Below, in pieces: positions 44,355-56,215 of a DNA stretch of 64,000 nucleotides. The stretch is from assembly GCF_000001735.4 (NCBI RefSeq), contig NC_003070.9:18027971-18091970 (forward strand), read 5' to 3'. Made by a program: the position numbers and the translations under genes. The stretch's first letter is position 1, and every line of letters begins with the position of its first letter. The notes under the pieces were generated by a model. That model was given only the letters and a program-made list of their open reading frames with translations. It was not told the origin of the DNA and made no database searches. This DNA is from Arabidopsis thaliana (taxonomy: Eukaryota; Streptophyta; Magnoliopsida; Brassicales; Brassicaceae).

Positions 44355-46487
44355 CTAAAATGTACGTGGCAGTCCATAGTTATGGAATGTCCTAATCATC
44401 CCATCCAAGCTCACGGTCACGATCACCAGTCTCCACGCCTCGGCAAGATCAAACTCGCCGACGGGAAGGTTACTATCGTAACTTCCTACATTCATAAGGA
44501 GCTTCTCCTCCGGCCACGTGGCGGTAACACGACAGGAGCGAGACAATCTCCCAGAGCTCTGTATTTTTCTCATAACGCGCCGTGATTCTTCATCATCACC
44601 GGCTACTTTCGACACTTTTGTTTCCGGTTGAGTCCAAGCCGCCACCGCGGAAACCCCCGGCGAATGAAAATACTCGAAAGAACGCGACGATTTTGCGCCT
44701 TTCCTCGAAGGAAACGCATCGTTGTTCCAGAGATAAACTCCGACACCTCGTCTAACTGATAAAATATGTTTTCCGGTGGAAGAAACAAACGACGCCGACG
44801 ATTGTCTCCCAAAATTCGATGGAGCTGAATTTTTTTATAAAAAAAATAATCAAAACACAGATTTCAAGAAGTGTAAAATCAAGATTCAAAGATTTTTTTT
44901 TATACCTTTGAATTTGTGAATCATTTGTGTTTTGTCAAATATTCGAACTTTCGAATCTTCAGAAGATACTAAAATTTTCTCGGAGCTTCCAGGACAAAAC
45001 TCCACGGCGGTGATTCTATTCCTTCCCCGGATAAGAATCTGTTCATCCATTATCACATCGTTATCTAAGATTTGATAGAACCTACAGTTCCCAGTGATGC
45101 AACCAACAACAAACCCCTGAAGCAAAAACAGAGCAAAGTTGAGTTTTTTTAGAAAGGATGATCTTTTGAGTAGAGAATAGACAGAGAATGTCAAATTACA
45201 TTTCCGTTTGGTTGGTAAGAGATTGCAGAAATGGAATCACGAACATCGGTCCAAGCGACAACTCTTTCTTCTGACAAACCCCAGATTCGAGCTTTTCCAT
45301 CTATAGACCCACTTGCGAAGTTGTTCTTATTTACAGGATTGAATTCAACGCAAGTCACTGTATTTGAAAGACAAAAGCAACATGAGTGAGTTAACAAACG
45401 TTTTTGCAAAGATTTCAGAACAAACAACTTGAGATGCAAAAAATACTTACCGTAGTTGTTATGATGGAAGACATGAAGACATTGATCACAACCAGTTCTC
45501 CATAACCGAACTGTCTTGTCTTTAGAAGCTGAAAGAAGCAACTGCAAAGCCAAATCACCAAAGACAACAGATTTTATAAGTAATGAATCAACAAATCTCA
45601 AAAACAAGAAAAGAAAAACAAAGTAATAAACTCACATTTGAGTCTGACCATGCTAAGTCCAAGACATCTCCGGTATGACCATAAAGTTCTTGAAACGGTG
45701 TTTCTTCGATATGAAAAGCTTTCTGAGGAAACAGAACCAATGCTGCTTGTTGGTTTATTGGTTCTTGTTGTCGAAGAAAAGAGGCGAGTAGAGAATCCGA
45801 TAGCGTGATTCGCCATATCTTTACAACTCCATCTTCGCCTCCGGTTGCTAAGTATTTACCATCAGGACTAAACTTTAATGTCCAAATTTTCCCTTTGTGT
45901 CCATTAATCTTTTGTACCATGTAAGCTGCAGATAACTCTACATGACTCTTCTTGTTAGTCTTCACTTTCACTTTGCTCATTGTCTCTTCACTTGATTTGT
46001 ATTTGAAATCTTTATCCTTCACTCCTGCTGAAAAGCAATTGAACAACCATTTTTTCGCGCTTTTCTTGCTGGAACTCCGCGATGGACTGGTGGAAGCATT
46101 ACTTGAGATTTCTTCTGAATCATCATCATCATCATCCACTCCTTCTAGTTCCTCATCAGAGATTGAAGTAGTTGATCCATAGTTCTCCTCTCTAACACAA
46201 CACTGCAATCCACTATCACAGAGAGATGAATCTGAAGAAGAACTAGTAACCTCATCACTGTAATCGCTTACCATCCTCTCCAGACACCTCTCTTCTAATA
46301 AACCCATTTTCTTGAGAAACCGTACACGACGTTCCTCAACACTAATTGGCTCACCAGACCAAACTTGAAACTCTGCTTCTTCTACTTCTTCTTCTTCTAC
46401 TACTACTTGTTCACCAATAGACAAAACATCAGATGAATCAAAGAACAAATCATCAACAACAACTTCACTTCTTCCCACACTCATCAT
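44355..46487 (-). CDS. WD40-repeat protein (WDR44/RAB11-binding-like)
   Basis: Five exons: 45636-46487, 45451-45541, 45200-45357, 44906-45116, 44355-44824. The joined frame is 593 residues from the ATG at 46487. The N-terminal ~190 residues are acidic and Ser-rich (EEEEVEEAEFQVWSGEPISV, DDDDDDSEE). From about residue 190 a beta-propeller of WD40 repeats is seen: INGHKGKIWTLKFSPDGKYL, GHTGDVLDLAWSDS, LLLSASKDKTVRLWR, FASGSIDGKARIWGLSEERV, ITAVEFCPGSSEKILVSSED. The last exon adds the C-terminal blades and ends PRTF. The architecture resembles plant WDR44-like proteins, scaffolds of vesicle traffic or signalling; the partner is unknown. Likely At1g48870. Confidence 0.92.
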
Positions 46488-47200
46488 TTCAATCACAACT
46501 TCCACCAAAAACTAAAAAGCTTCCTCCTTTTTCTTATATAAACCTTCTTCTTGTAGCCTCAACGCGGTTCACGGACCGTAAATCCCTCAAATGTTTAAAA
46601 CCTAACAAAGAGTGCGAAAAACCAAATCTTCCATTAGTAAACAACAACAAAACTAACCCGACTCAATTCTCTGAACTTACATTAATCACAAAATATGAAA
46701 AACCCACACATCTCTTAAACTAATCGATTAAACAAAAAAAGACGGTTCCTGAAACTCAGGAAGTGAATAGAATAATCAAAAGTCTGGATAAAAGTTCGTA
46801 CCTTTGTCTAGTTAAGAAGCAATGATCCACAACAAGAAGTCAAATTCTGATAGCCGACGAGGAATTAGGTCTCGGGTTTGATTTGATTTTTCTTCAAACC
46901 AAAGCAAGATTTGTTATTTCAAGTTTCTTCTCCGTGTGATTAAGGAAGATATAAAAACCAGACAAAACATTTACGTTATGTCTCAGAGAGAGAGTGGTTG
47001 GGTGCATCAATGGCGGCCCAATGAGAATCTCTGAGATCTTTTTGACGGCGAAGTGGCCGCGATTCAGGAGACAGGAGACAATTAAAACTTTCTTACTCCC
47101 GACCAATCTCTCAGACTCTCTTTTACTGTTGTCTTTTGTTTTCGTGCTTTTTGGGCTTATGTCTCTCTGCAACAACGGCGATTTAATATAAAATAAAAAA
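46488..47200. other. WD40 gene leader and promoter
   Basis: The 5' leader is probably interrupted by an intron. GGCCCA (near 47015) and GGGCTT (near 47153) are site II-like motifs upstream. No coding frame of interest on either strand. Confidence 0.4.
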
Positions 47201-50200
47201 GAGTTTGGATCAGAATCATGTTTAGTGCTACGCAGAACTAACGAAAATACACGATTGTCGACAAAACCCAGATTAAGTAAATTACCCTTGAATTTCGAAA
47301 ATTCTTTCTGACAATAGTTTTTCTTAGCTGCTTACACACAAACAATAGTGTTATTTTCTTGAATGCACTTTAATATTTTCTTAAAATACTTTTTTTAAAA
47401 ATAATTGGCAAATTATTAACCTAAAGTTTTACCATTCATGATCATCTTTGGGTAAGGCAGTGAATTAATTGTGGTTGTGAAAATTTACCGTAGTGTAAAA
47501 AGACATTTCATTTTCACGGAAGATTCCTACCTTTATTTCTCCTGACATTGCTTTGTCTTATTTTAAACAAATGAGTAAATATGCTTTTCTACTTTTTCCA
47601 TTTTGTAAGCTATGTATTCTAATTTCTAATTAAATGAATTTTCATAATTTATATATAGGTAAATTTTAATTTTGTCTACCAATATTTTCTTGTTTGAATA
47701 GAATTCCAAAAATACTATTTGTTTAAATCCTTCCACAGATTAGGGAGATTTTATTATGACCGAATCATCATATATCCAGAGACCATTAAAATTGCTACAT
47801 TTGGGGCCAGAATTTATCCAGAATGTAACAAGACCGGAAAGGTTTAAATTTTAGATGTGACCAAAAAAAAAGTTTAAAATTTTAGTTTTGAACGTTTAAA
47901 AAACAGATTTTGTGGTTCGTTTGAAAGAGTATTTAGAACGAAAAAATACATAAATTAAAGCTATATTTATAAAGTTTTCATATTAAGTACGATGAATAAG
48001 AATAATAAGAAATGGTATTTTATATATATATATATATATAGTAGGTGATATTAAATATGCGGTCGTATTGTATCTCAACATCCAATAAGTTTTACCATAC
48101 ATTCACCAGTTAATTTTTGTTAACTACTTGTTGTAAGTTCATTTATATATTTCGCTATGTAATGGCAATGAGAAAATGGCAGTAGTTAATTTCTTGTGTC
48201 ATAAGTGTATACAACAAAGAAGGTTCGTATTCAGACTTATTTACGTAGTTACATTTTGATAACAGCAATTTAATTAAGTTTAACCTGCTTCTTTAGAACG
48301 TATAAAAGTTAGAACTATAAAGCATCATTTTATACAATCATCTGTATATTGAAACGAAAAAAACAAGAATCTGAGTAACTATGCAAACTATAGTACAATA
48401 TATGTGTAAGAACACGAACCAGTAATCTTGACTGCAGTTTTGGACTCGAACTAGCTTGATATGCAACTATGGCGGAATCTTCAAATTTTGAAGGTGAGAG
48501 ATATAGAGAGAGAGATCTCATATAATATAATGTAGCATTAGTGGTCGACGATGTGTGCTTATATATATAGTTATTTGTATATTACTATAGTGTATATTAT
48601 TTTATTTTTCTCAAAAATATTCATAAATGATAACGTGGATATACATTATAGTATATAATTACAAAAATTTTACAATAACCAAACAGATTATTCGATTGCA
48701 TTTTAAAATTATTGAAACTTTGGTTTAAGAGAAAATGATATAATTATTGAAACTGATTATGACAACTATTTCTTCCCCAGCTTGTAGGACGCATAATCTT
48801 CTCTATTTTTTTTATTTTTATTTTTATTTTTTTAATCTTCTCTATTTATGTTCAGACATTAAGAATACACAAAATGTTATCTGCATAATACAAATCTACC
48901 AAATGATTCATTGGATGCAAATTATAAATTAATAAAAAGTTTATGAAGTAACATAATGCGACAACTCGCTACCTTTTTATTTTTGTGATTTGAGAACCAT
49001 TGGATGATATTGTTCGAATCTCAAGAGATTTGATTGGTCAAAGTACGCACGTAATTTGGTAACCAATTAATAATTGATAAAAACAAAATCTGCAACTTGT
49101 TTTTGTTATACAGTACCAAACCTAACTCGTATCTTCGTCATGATAATGTGATTCATGCAAATAATTGAACCATGAAGCAAATGAGTATATTCAGTTATAA
49201 AAATAAAAAGCTGATTTATTAGTTTAGTACAGACTAATGGTGGATAACTCCTGAACGTGGAATGTTTCAAATTGGTGAACTTTTTCTTTTTGCTTAATTA
49301 TTATTTTAAACTACGAAAAAGTGTATAAATGGGAGAGTGTTGACAACGTTATACATTTCATTCGTAAGTTGAGTACTCTACACGCATCGTCTCCAATTTC
49401 AAAGAGCTTATGTATTCTTGCTTCGTGTCTTTATGTGGTTGAGTTTGAATTCGTGATGGATATATATTCAATGATACGTGGTTGTATTCGGATTTGTCAT
49501 GGAAATAACTAGCTAGTTTTATATTCAGTGATACGAAACTAGTTAGAAATAGTGGTTCATCGATGTACGTAGTAATGTGAGTTCATCTTTCCACGAAGCC
49601 TAAAATAGGCTCCTACTCATTAATACTATCTTGATGCCAAAAAAGGCACTACGACTAATTGTACCATAGATGACAAAAAAAAAGAAGAAGACTAATTGTA
49701 CCATATAAGATAAACTAAAGTATTTAGGAGGAAAAAAACTATTAGCTACTGTCTCGAGTCCCATGCAATTGCTGGGTTTTGTTGACTTTTCCGTGGACCG
49801 GTCAATTCTGTATATACACCATAAGTCCATAGGTTTATCTCTAACAGTTTAAAACATAAAAACGAATTTACTTCTTTTTTTTTTGTTGAATTTACACAAA
49901 CATATAAATATATTATAGACGAATAATCGAGTATTATAATTATTTAGACTAAAATTATTACTCATTTATACGAATTAGTTAGCAAAATATGTTATTTATT
50001 ATATCCAAAAAATATATGTGATTTAACTTAGACAAATCATGTAACGTTAGACGAATTTAACTTACCAAAAAACGTAGTAAATTATCACCAAATAAATGCA
50101 TAGCATCGAATTTATGACGAGGTTTCACGCTGTACATTTTGTACAAATTAAATACCGGATATACTATATGCTTCTCTTATTGGGAAAAAAGAAAAGAAAA

Positions 50201-50500
50201 AAATCGGTGTTAACATCCTTCCTTCCTGGCCAAATTGTTTACTCTTGGATTTGGTTGTGGTTAATGATTAGTACGTGATTAGTGATGGAGATACTGATAT
50301 CAATATCTTGTTAGTTGATTGATTAATTAATAAGATTTGGGTGATTAAATAGGGTTTATGATAAGATTCTGCATGTGATCAATCCCTGGGCTTGGCCAAA
50401 TTAATTCCTTAATATTTTGCGGTAAGGGTTGTTATGTTTGTCAAGAGTATATTTCATACCTAATTATTTTCTTATTGTTTGACATGATTTGAATTCCCAA
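47201..50500. other. Gene-poor AT-rich region
   Basis: About 3.3 kb with no gene that I can support. It includes a (TA)n microsatellite near 48022-48042, a duplicated ACTAATTGTACCATA word (49653 and 49689), and a T/A-rich run at 48806-48832. Probably old transposon debris. Confidence 0.45.
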
Positions 50501-50599
50501 AACGATAACTTTTTTTTTTCTTGATAATTAGGAGATTCAGGCTGAAGCCCTTAGTTTTTCTAGGGTCTAGGGAAAATTAGGTGAAAATGGGAAGTAGAA

Positions 50600-50935
50600 A
50601 TAACTAGCAATTTCGCGTTTGAGAAAAATCGATCTCTGGCGTGGACCAACAAGGCAACTCCTCTTCAAATGAAAACCACTAGACCACCACCACTTGGTTT
50701 AAGAAAAAACTGTTAAGGTACAATTTTTATATTGACAAGTCCCACCGCAAAGCGGCCCCATATCCAAAGAAAATTCCTACCTACGACTTAGTATACACCG
50801 CTTACCCCTACACGTATGAAAGAATTTTTATTTGGAGAGACTAGTACTACCGTGGTGGCAGAGTGACTCGAACTCGAGACCTCTGACACTCAACTGTCAG
50901 AAGAAATACTACTAGACCATGGATCCTTCTCAAAA
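50600..50935 (-). mobile_element. SINE-like element with tRNA-type promoter boxes
   Basis: Read on the minus strand from 50935, TGGTCTAGTAG (50909-50919) resembles the RNA polymerase III A box and AGTTCGAGTCA (50864-50874) the B box, spaced as in tRNA genes. The intervening sequence does not fold into a proper tRNA and no anticodon arm is evident. A second GTGGTCTAGTGG A-box-like motif lies at 50675-50686. This fits a tRNA-derived SINE; the 3' end is unclear. Confidence 0.45.
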
Positions 50936-51528
50936 AACGATAACTTCAATGTTAGTAAGTTCAAATTCAAACTTTTGGAAGAGTTCAGACGAAACTCATC
51001 TAAGTCTATGTCGGTATGCTTGGAAAGGTCGATATTACTTATGATATCCCTCTATTTTAACGATCTTTAGGTAGGTAAAATGTTTAAGACATGCATGCAT
51101 ATACAGTATATGCATATACAAATTCACGATATTGAGGAAATAAATGGTTAAATCTTAGATATTGGATTGCATAATATGAATCATCAGAGAGGGAGATGTC
51201 AATCTTACAAAGCCCAAATTTCTCAGCGCTATAAAGCCCATTAATTTCTTTAAGATAGAAGGCTTTTCAAAGATAAACAATTTCTTTGCCATACGTTGCA
51301 GTTTGGTTGTCTAACGATAACTCTCGCCTCTCGGTTAAGTCCACTTATTTGCCATGTTGCATTTTTGGGGAATTAAGTGTGATAGTAGTTGTTCCCAACG
51401 TGGAGCGTTATAAGAAGTAATCAAACAATCATGCCTTATTTTGAATCACATATTTTTCCACCATCCATATTTTTGTTGTATATTGTTGTTATGTATAGCT
51501 GAATTCACTCTTCATGAATCATGATGAA

Positions 51529-51674
51529 CAAAGAATGCTTACAAAAACATAGTCAAGAAGGTCGTTGACAAACTTACGGGGAGCAATGCAGACCAGAAAC
51601 ATTCCTCATCAAACTCAGGAGAAGATTGGCCATATCTATCAGCTTCAAAACCAATGCTTACCAAGCTAGTTCAG
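51529..51674 (+). pseudogene. Isolated exon-like fragment
   Basis: An open frame of about 48 codons (NAYKNIVKKVVDKLTGSNAD, then GEDWPYLSASKPMLTKLVQ) ends at a good donor, CAG|GTATGT at 51672-51677. Composition is protein-like, unlike surrounding DNA. There is no upstream ATG in frame and no recognisable next exon before TBL7. The parent gene is unknown to me; it may be a captured or decayed exon. Confidence 0.4.
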
Positions 51675-52015
51675 GTATGTTTGTTTGTTCATACAACACT
51701 TATTTCAAGTTTAAAGCCAAATTTACAGTCACTTGAGTTTTCTTTAACCAAGATTTTGTCTTTAACTTTGAGCCATATATGGTAGCAAAGTTAAGAAGAG
51801 CTAATTTAAATGAAACTCCATTGTTTCTCTAAATACAAAAAGAAAAAAGCCACCATAAAAGCTGGAGCTACTAAGAAATGTTAAGAACTTCTACTTCTCT
51901 TTGAGGTAGGTGAAGAAACAGGCAAAGCTAATGTTTGCTTCTTGGTCTTCAGAGATATTGTCAGGAGAAAAAAGAAATTTGTTTTTGTTGGATTTAATAA
52001 TTTAGCAGAGGACAA
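51630..52015. repeat. Dispersed direct repeat, copy 2
   Basis: Counterpart of 43560-43945. Its left end overlaps the exon-like fragment (CATATCTATCAGCTTCAAAACCA against ATTATCTATCAGCTTTAAAACCA in copy 1), so copy 1 also holds a decayed trace of that exon. Confidence 0.85.
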
Positions 52016-53062
52016 AGGTTTCGTGCGTTGTCAGATATAGAAAAGATAGAACAAGTTAGATGTTGATTTTTGTCTTGTAACGCTTTTGTTCTTTTACCAA
52101 ATTCGATCTTCCAAATCTGAACTATTTTGCTCAATCTTCTTCTTGGTTATATTATATGATTTGTAAAACAAAAACTGAAATCTAATCAGTAGTACTAGTA
52201 GGACCTAGTTGACAAAGTTTATGATACTGTGTCCCATCATTATTAATAATCGCATTTAACTGTATTACCTAACTTCTGTTTAGTAACAGAGAAACATAGT
52301 ACATTATCCGATTTAACGATAAGCTAATCTTTTTGGTTGATGATGTTTCACCATTAGAAAAGCAAAATCACAATCTTCCTTAAATTGGATACAACAGCAA
52401 AGACAAGGGATCAAAGACCAGACTCAACATTCTCCAAGAACTTCAAAGACAATATTTTTATTTTTGTTAAGAATTCTAAATTTACCAAATAGTCCTTTTT
52501 CTCTAATTCCAAATCTTGAAGCATCTGACTTTAATAAAACAAAGTAATTTTTAAATTAGTGAGCAGACATCGGAATCGGACAGTGTCCTCTTTCCTCGCC
52601 GATCCCTCTCTCTTCCTCTGATCTCCGATCTCAATCAATCAAACCGCGTCTTGATTTCTTCTACGTTTCTGAAGAACCCACCTCCCAAGTCTCTCTGCTC
52701 AAATTCTAATCTTCCACGGAATTGATTTTGGATTCCATTGCTTCTTCTTCTTCTCTTCCCGGATTCGGTTGGTTTTTCCACGGATTTGAACGATACCCAT
52801 TTGGTGATTCGATCTGTCTGTATCTGGGTTCGCGGCAAAATGATGTCTTTTCAACTGTTAGGTTGCAGCTAAGAGATTGGATCATCTCTGTGTTCGACAT
52901 TGTTGTTGTTGGATGCATTCTTCTTTTGCATGATGGGTTTAAAATTCGTATTGGAGCTAGAAGAGATTGATTGTATATGGTAACTAATTAGATTGCCCTG
53001 AATCTTTCGTTGTGGTTTTGAATGCCGAAAATGCGGTTGGGGTTGGATCATTAAGAAAAGAA
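52016..53062. other. TBL7 promoter and leader
   Basis: From about 52560 the sequence becomes CT-rich (TCTCTCTTCCTCTGATCTCC), typical of a plant 5' UTR. A small upstream ORF of 10 codons (ATG 53022, TAA 53052-53054) precedes the main ATG by 8 bases. Confidence 0.45.
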
Positions 53063-54680
53063 ATGAGTAATTTCACCAAGAGTTCATCATTCAATAGAAG
53101 GGCATTGAGTTCCTTAGCTATAGAAAGCCCTAGGAACTCATCTTCTAGTGTCTTCACTAGTCCCATTGGCTCAGCTTTCGCTAGCCCGAGATCACAGAAC
53201 TTTGGAGGAAGTCCACGCCCTTCTACGAACCGGTTAAAAGAGATCTCATATTTGTTTCAGGTGCTTATCATCGCTGGAACTATTGTGTCGTTTCTTGTTA
53301 TCATCGCTGGAGGTTATTTGTATGTTGTTCCTAGCCTTGGTCAAACGTTCTTAGGTTACAATGGGGCATTGGAGTTTAACAGCTCTGTTGTGGGTGATAC
53401 AGAATGTGATATCTTCGATGGGAATTGGGTTGTTGACGATAACTACCCGTTATATAACGCTTCGGAGTGTCCATTTGTAGAGAAAGGGTTCAATTGCTTA
53501 GGGAATGGGCGTGGACACGATGAGTATTTGAAGTGGAGGTGGAAGCCTAAGCATTGTACTGTTCCAAGATTTGAAGTACGTGATGTATTGAAGAGATTAA
53601 GAGGGAAAAGGATAGTTTTTGTGGGAGATTCGATGAGTAGGACGCAGTGGGAGTCTTTGATATGCATGTTGATGACAGGGTTGGAAGATAAAAGGAGTGT
53701 TTATGAAGTCAATGGGAACAATATTACGAAAAGGATACGGTTTTTGGGTGTGAGGTTTAGCTCCTACAATTTTACAGTTGAGTTTTACCGATCGGTTTTC
53801 TTAGTTCAGCCTGGGAGGCTGCGTTGGCACGCACCGAAACGTGTTAAGTCAACGTTAAAGTTAGATGTTTTAGATGTTATTAACCACGAATGGAGCTCAG
53901 CTGATTTTCTCATATTCAATACTGGTCAATGGTGGGTGCCTGGGAAGCTTTTCGAAACGTAAGCTGTCTTCAAAGCTTTATGGATTATAGAATGTTTTGT
54001 GATCGAAATTCTTATATTTTTCGCTTGTTTCTGATTATGTGTTTGGAACGTCAGGGGATGTTACTTTCAGGTTGGAAATTCACTGAGGCTCGGAATGTCA
54101 ATTCCTGCAGCGTATAGAGTAGCATTAGAGACATGGGCATCATGGATAGAGAGTACAGTTGATCCAAACAAAACTCGGGTTTTGTTTCGTACATTTGAGC
54201 CATCGCATTGGAGGTACAAACCGAAATTCGTTAGCTTTACCATTTCGTCTTCTACGTTTGCTTAGATCAGCCTTAATCTAAGTTCTTGTTATTTTCGTTG
54301 TTGTTGTTGTTGTTGTTTAGTGATCATAGATCATGCAATGTGACAAAGTATCCAGCCCCAGACACTGAAGGAAGAGACAAAAGCATATTCTCTGAAATGA
54401 TCAAAGAAGTAGTTAAGAACATGACGATTCCGGTATCAATATTGGATGTAACTTCGATGTCAGCGTTTAGAAGCGATGGTCATGTCGGTTTATGGAGCGA
54501 TAATCCTTTGGTACCTGATTGTAGTCATTGGTGTCTACCTGGAGTACCTGATATCTGGAATGAGATCTTGCTCTTCTTCCTCTTTAGACAACCAGTAAGA
54601 TCTTGCTCTTCTTCCCCTTTAGAAAACAGCATCAGCATTCTCTTATGTCTGAAAATTTTACTAATTTGCAGGTTCAGTGA
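53063..54680 (+). CDS. TBL7: TRICHOME BIREFRINGENCE-LIKE polysaccharide O-acetyltransferase
   Basis: Four exons: 53063-53958, 54055-54213, 54321-54594, 54672-54680; the last holds only Val, Gln and the stop. Joined: 445 residues. I start at the ATG at 53063; the frame is open further upstream but has no earlier ATG. A Ser-rich cytosolic tail is followed by one membrane anchor (about 63-90), then the PMR5N/TBL domain (TECDIFDGNWV, residue 113) with the GDS motif in IVFVGDSMSRTQWESL (about 184-199) and the DxxH motif in VPDCSHWCLPGVPD. These are the catalytic Ser and Asp-His of plant wall-polysaccharide O-acetyltransferases in the Golgi (family knowledge); the acceptor polymer is not predictable. 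Likely At1g48880, TBL7. Confidence 0.94.
54297..54317 (+). repeat. (GTT)7 microsatellite at a splice acceptor
   Basis: Seven GTT units run directly into the TAG acceptor of TBL7 exon 3 (exon starts 54321), so the microsatellite serves as the polypyrimidine tract. Confidence 0.9.
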
Positions 54681-54989
54681 AGTGGATAATTGCAACATAG
54701 AAAAAAAGATTAACGACCCTTGAAGACTGAATCTCTCGGAGCTAATTGTTCATGTTTCTTCTGAGAGCTAAAGACAGATAAAGGGGTCACAAATTTTTGG
54801 TGAAAGTTAAAAATGATTCTTACTTAATTCATTCTTTTATTGTTTCTTCTACGTCCTTCTTCTTTTTATTTGTAATGTCACGGCTTGATAACTATTCAAC
54901 ACGTAATGTCACGGCTTGATTTATCTGCAACTGAATTCAAGACATTTTCTTGCCGATCTAATCACTCTTTTTGATTACCAAACTCTTTT

Positions 54990-55790
54990 TGTATATGTGG
55001 AGCGTCAAGCGTTAGGGCACCCAACCCAATCAGCATCCGAATAGGCAGCAAGACAGAGATTCTTAGAGCGAGTCATGTGAACACCATGGGTAATGGTTCC
55101 GTTTATGTATCGGAGAATGCGCTTCAAAGCAGTGAAATGAGATTCTCGGGGATCATATAAGGTTAAACAAACCTGTTGAACGACAAATGAGATATTCAGG
55201 CAAGTGAAAGTTAAATACTGTAGAGCTCCTGCAAGACTTCGATAGACTCTGGGATCGGACTCCGATCATCGGAGACCGAGGGACCATTATTTGTGGCAAG
55301 TTTTTGTTACATGTCAACTGGAGTAAGACACGAGTTGCAATTGGTCATATCGGCAACATAGTTGTTGGTGAAGAAACAAACCCGAAGCGTCTTTGTTGAC
55401 AGTAATCCCGAGAAAATGATGAAGAGGACCTTGATCCGCCATTTCAAACTCCGAGCTGAGACTAGTAATAATTCGTTGGAAGAGGATGGTTGAACTCAGG
55501 GGCGGATCTCCTTTCCATTGAAGATGTGGTGAGCAGAATGTCACCAACGTGTAGAAGGAGGTACGGCAAATCTGTCCTAGTACAAAGTGCAAGCAAACTA
55601 ACAAAGAGTGATCAGAAGTACTTTGCTTAAGACCAAGATGTTGGGCATATGCGGCAAAATGTGTATTCCATGCTCAGGGAGCTTGCTTGAGGACGTAAAG
55701 TAATCGTTTAAAGAGTACTCAACCATGATCCGGTTTGGTGCGGTCCACAAATCCGAGAGGTTGATGCATATAAACGTTTTTTCTAATATA
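54990..55790 (-). mobile_element. Copia retrotransposon fragment (RT-RNase H)
   Basis: Read downward from 55790 with several frameshifts and stops, the translation follows Copia polyprotein order: a GFVDRTKPDH-like and LKQAP segment, LLLHVGDILLTTSS in place of the YVDD box region, then SSEFEMADQGPLHHFLGITV. Next come a decayed RSLAGALQYLTF region, ESHFTALKRILRYINGTITH and NLCLAAYSDADWVGC. Clearly inactive. Confidence 0.85.
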
Positions 55791-55799
55791 TCACAGTGG

Positions 55800-56215
55800 A
55801 GGAAGGCTTATTGGAGGCGGAAGACAACAGAAAAACTATAGCTCAAACTTTTCCTAAAATGAAGATCAAGAGAGATTCATGAAAGGAAGAATATGGAGCC
55901 AAAATTAGAAAAATGTTTCTGTTAATCATTGAAAGAGGTGTACAAGGATTCATAAACCCTTTTCTCATTTAACCTACGAATCCAGAACACCCCAGTTAAC
56001 CATATACAACCGAATCATTATTTAACAATAATCTAATTGCCCCCTTCAAAATGGAGCATAAATATAAAGAGAATGTCCATCTTGCAAAGTAACTGCTTGA
56101 ATTGAGAGGGAAACAATGGCTTTGTAAGAATGTCGGCCAATTGATTCTCTGTTCTTACATGAAGGGTCTTCTTAACTTGGCTAAACAAGCGATGACCTAA
56201 TGCTTAACGCTTAGA
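55800..56215 (-). mobile_element. Second Copia remnant: RNase H end, PPT and LTR
   Basis: On the minus strand 56215-56050 encodes a Copia C-terminus (HVRTENQLADILTKPLFPSQ, then LLCKMDI). The polypurine tract GAAGGGGGC (56038-56047) and about 230 bases of LTR-like DNA follow. It abuts the preceding Copia fragment, whose sequence begins upstream of RNase H, so two different insertions are joined here. Confidence 0.75.
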
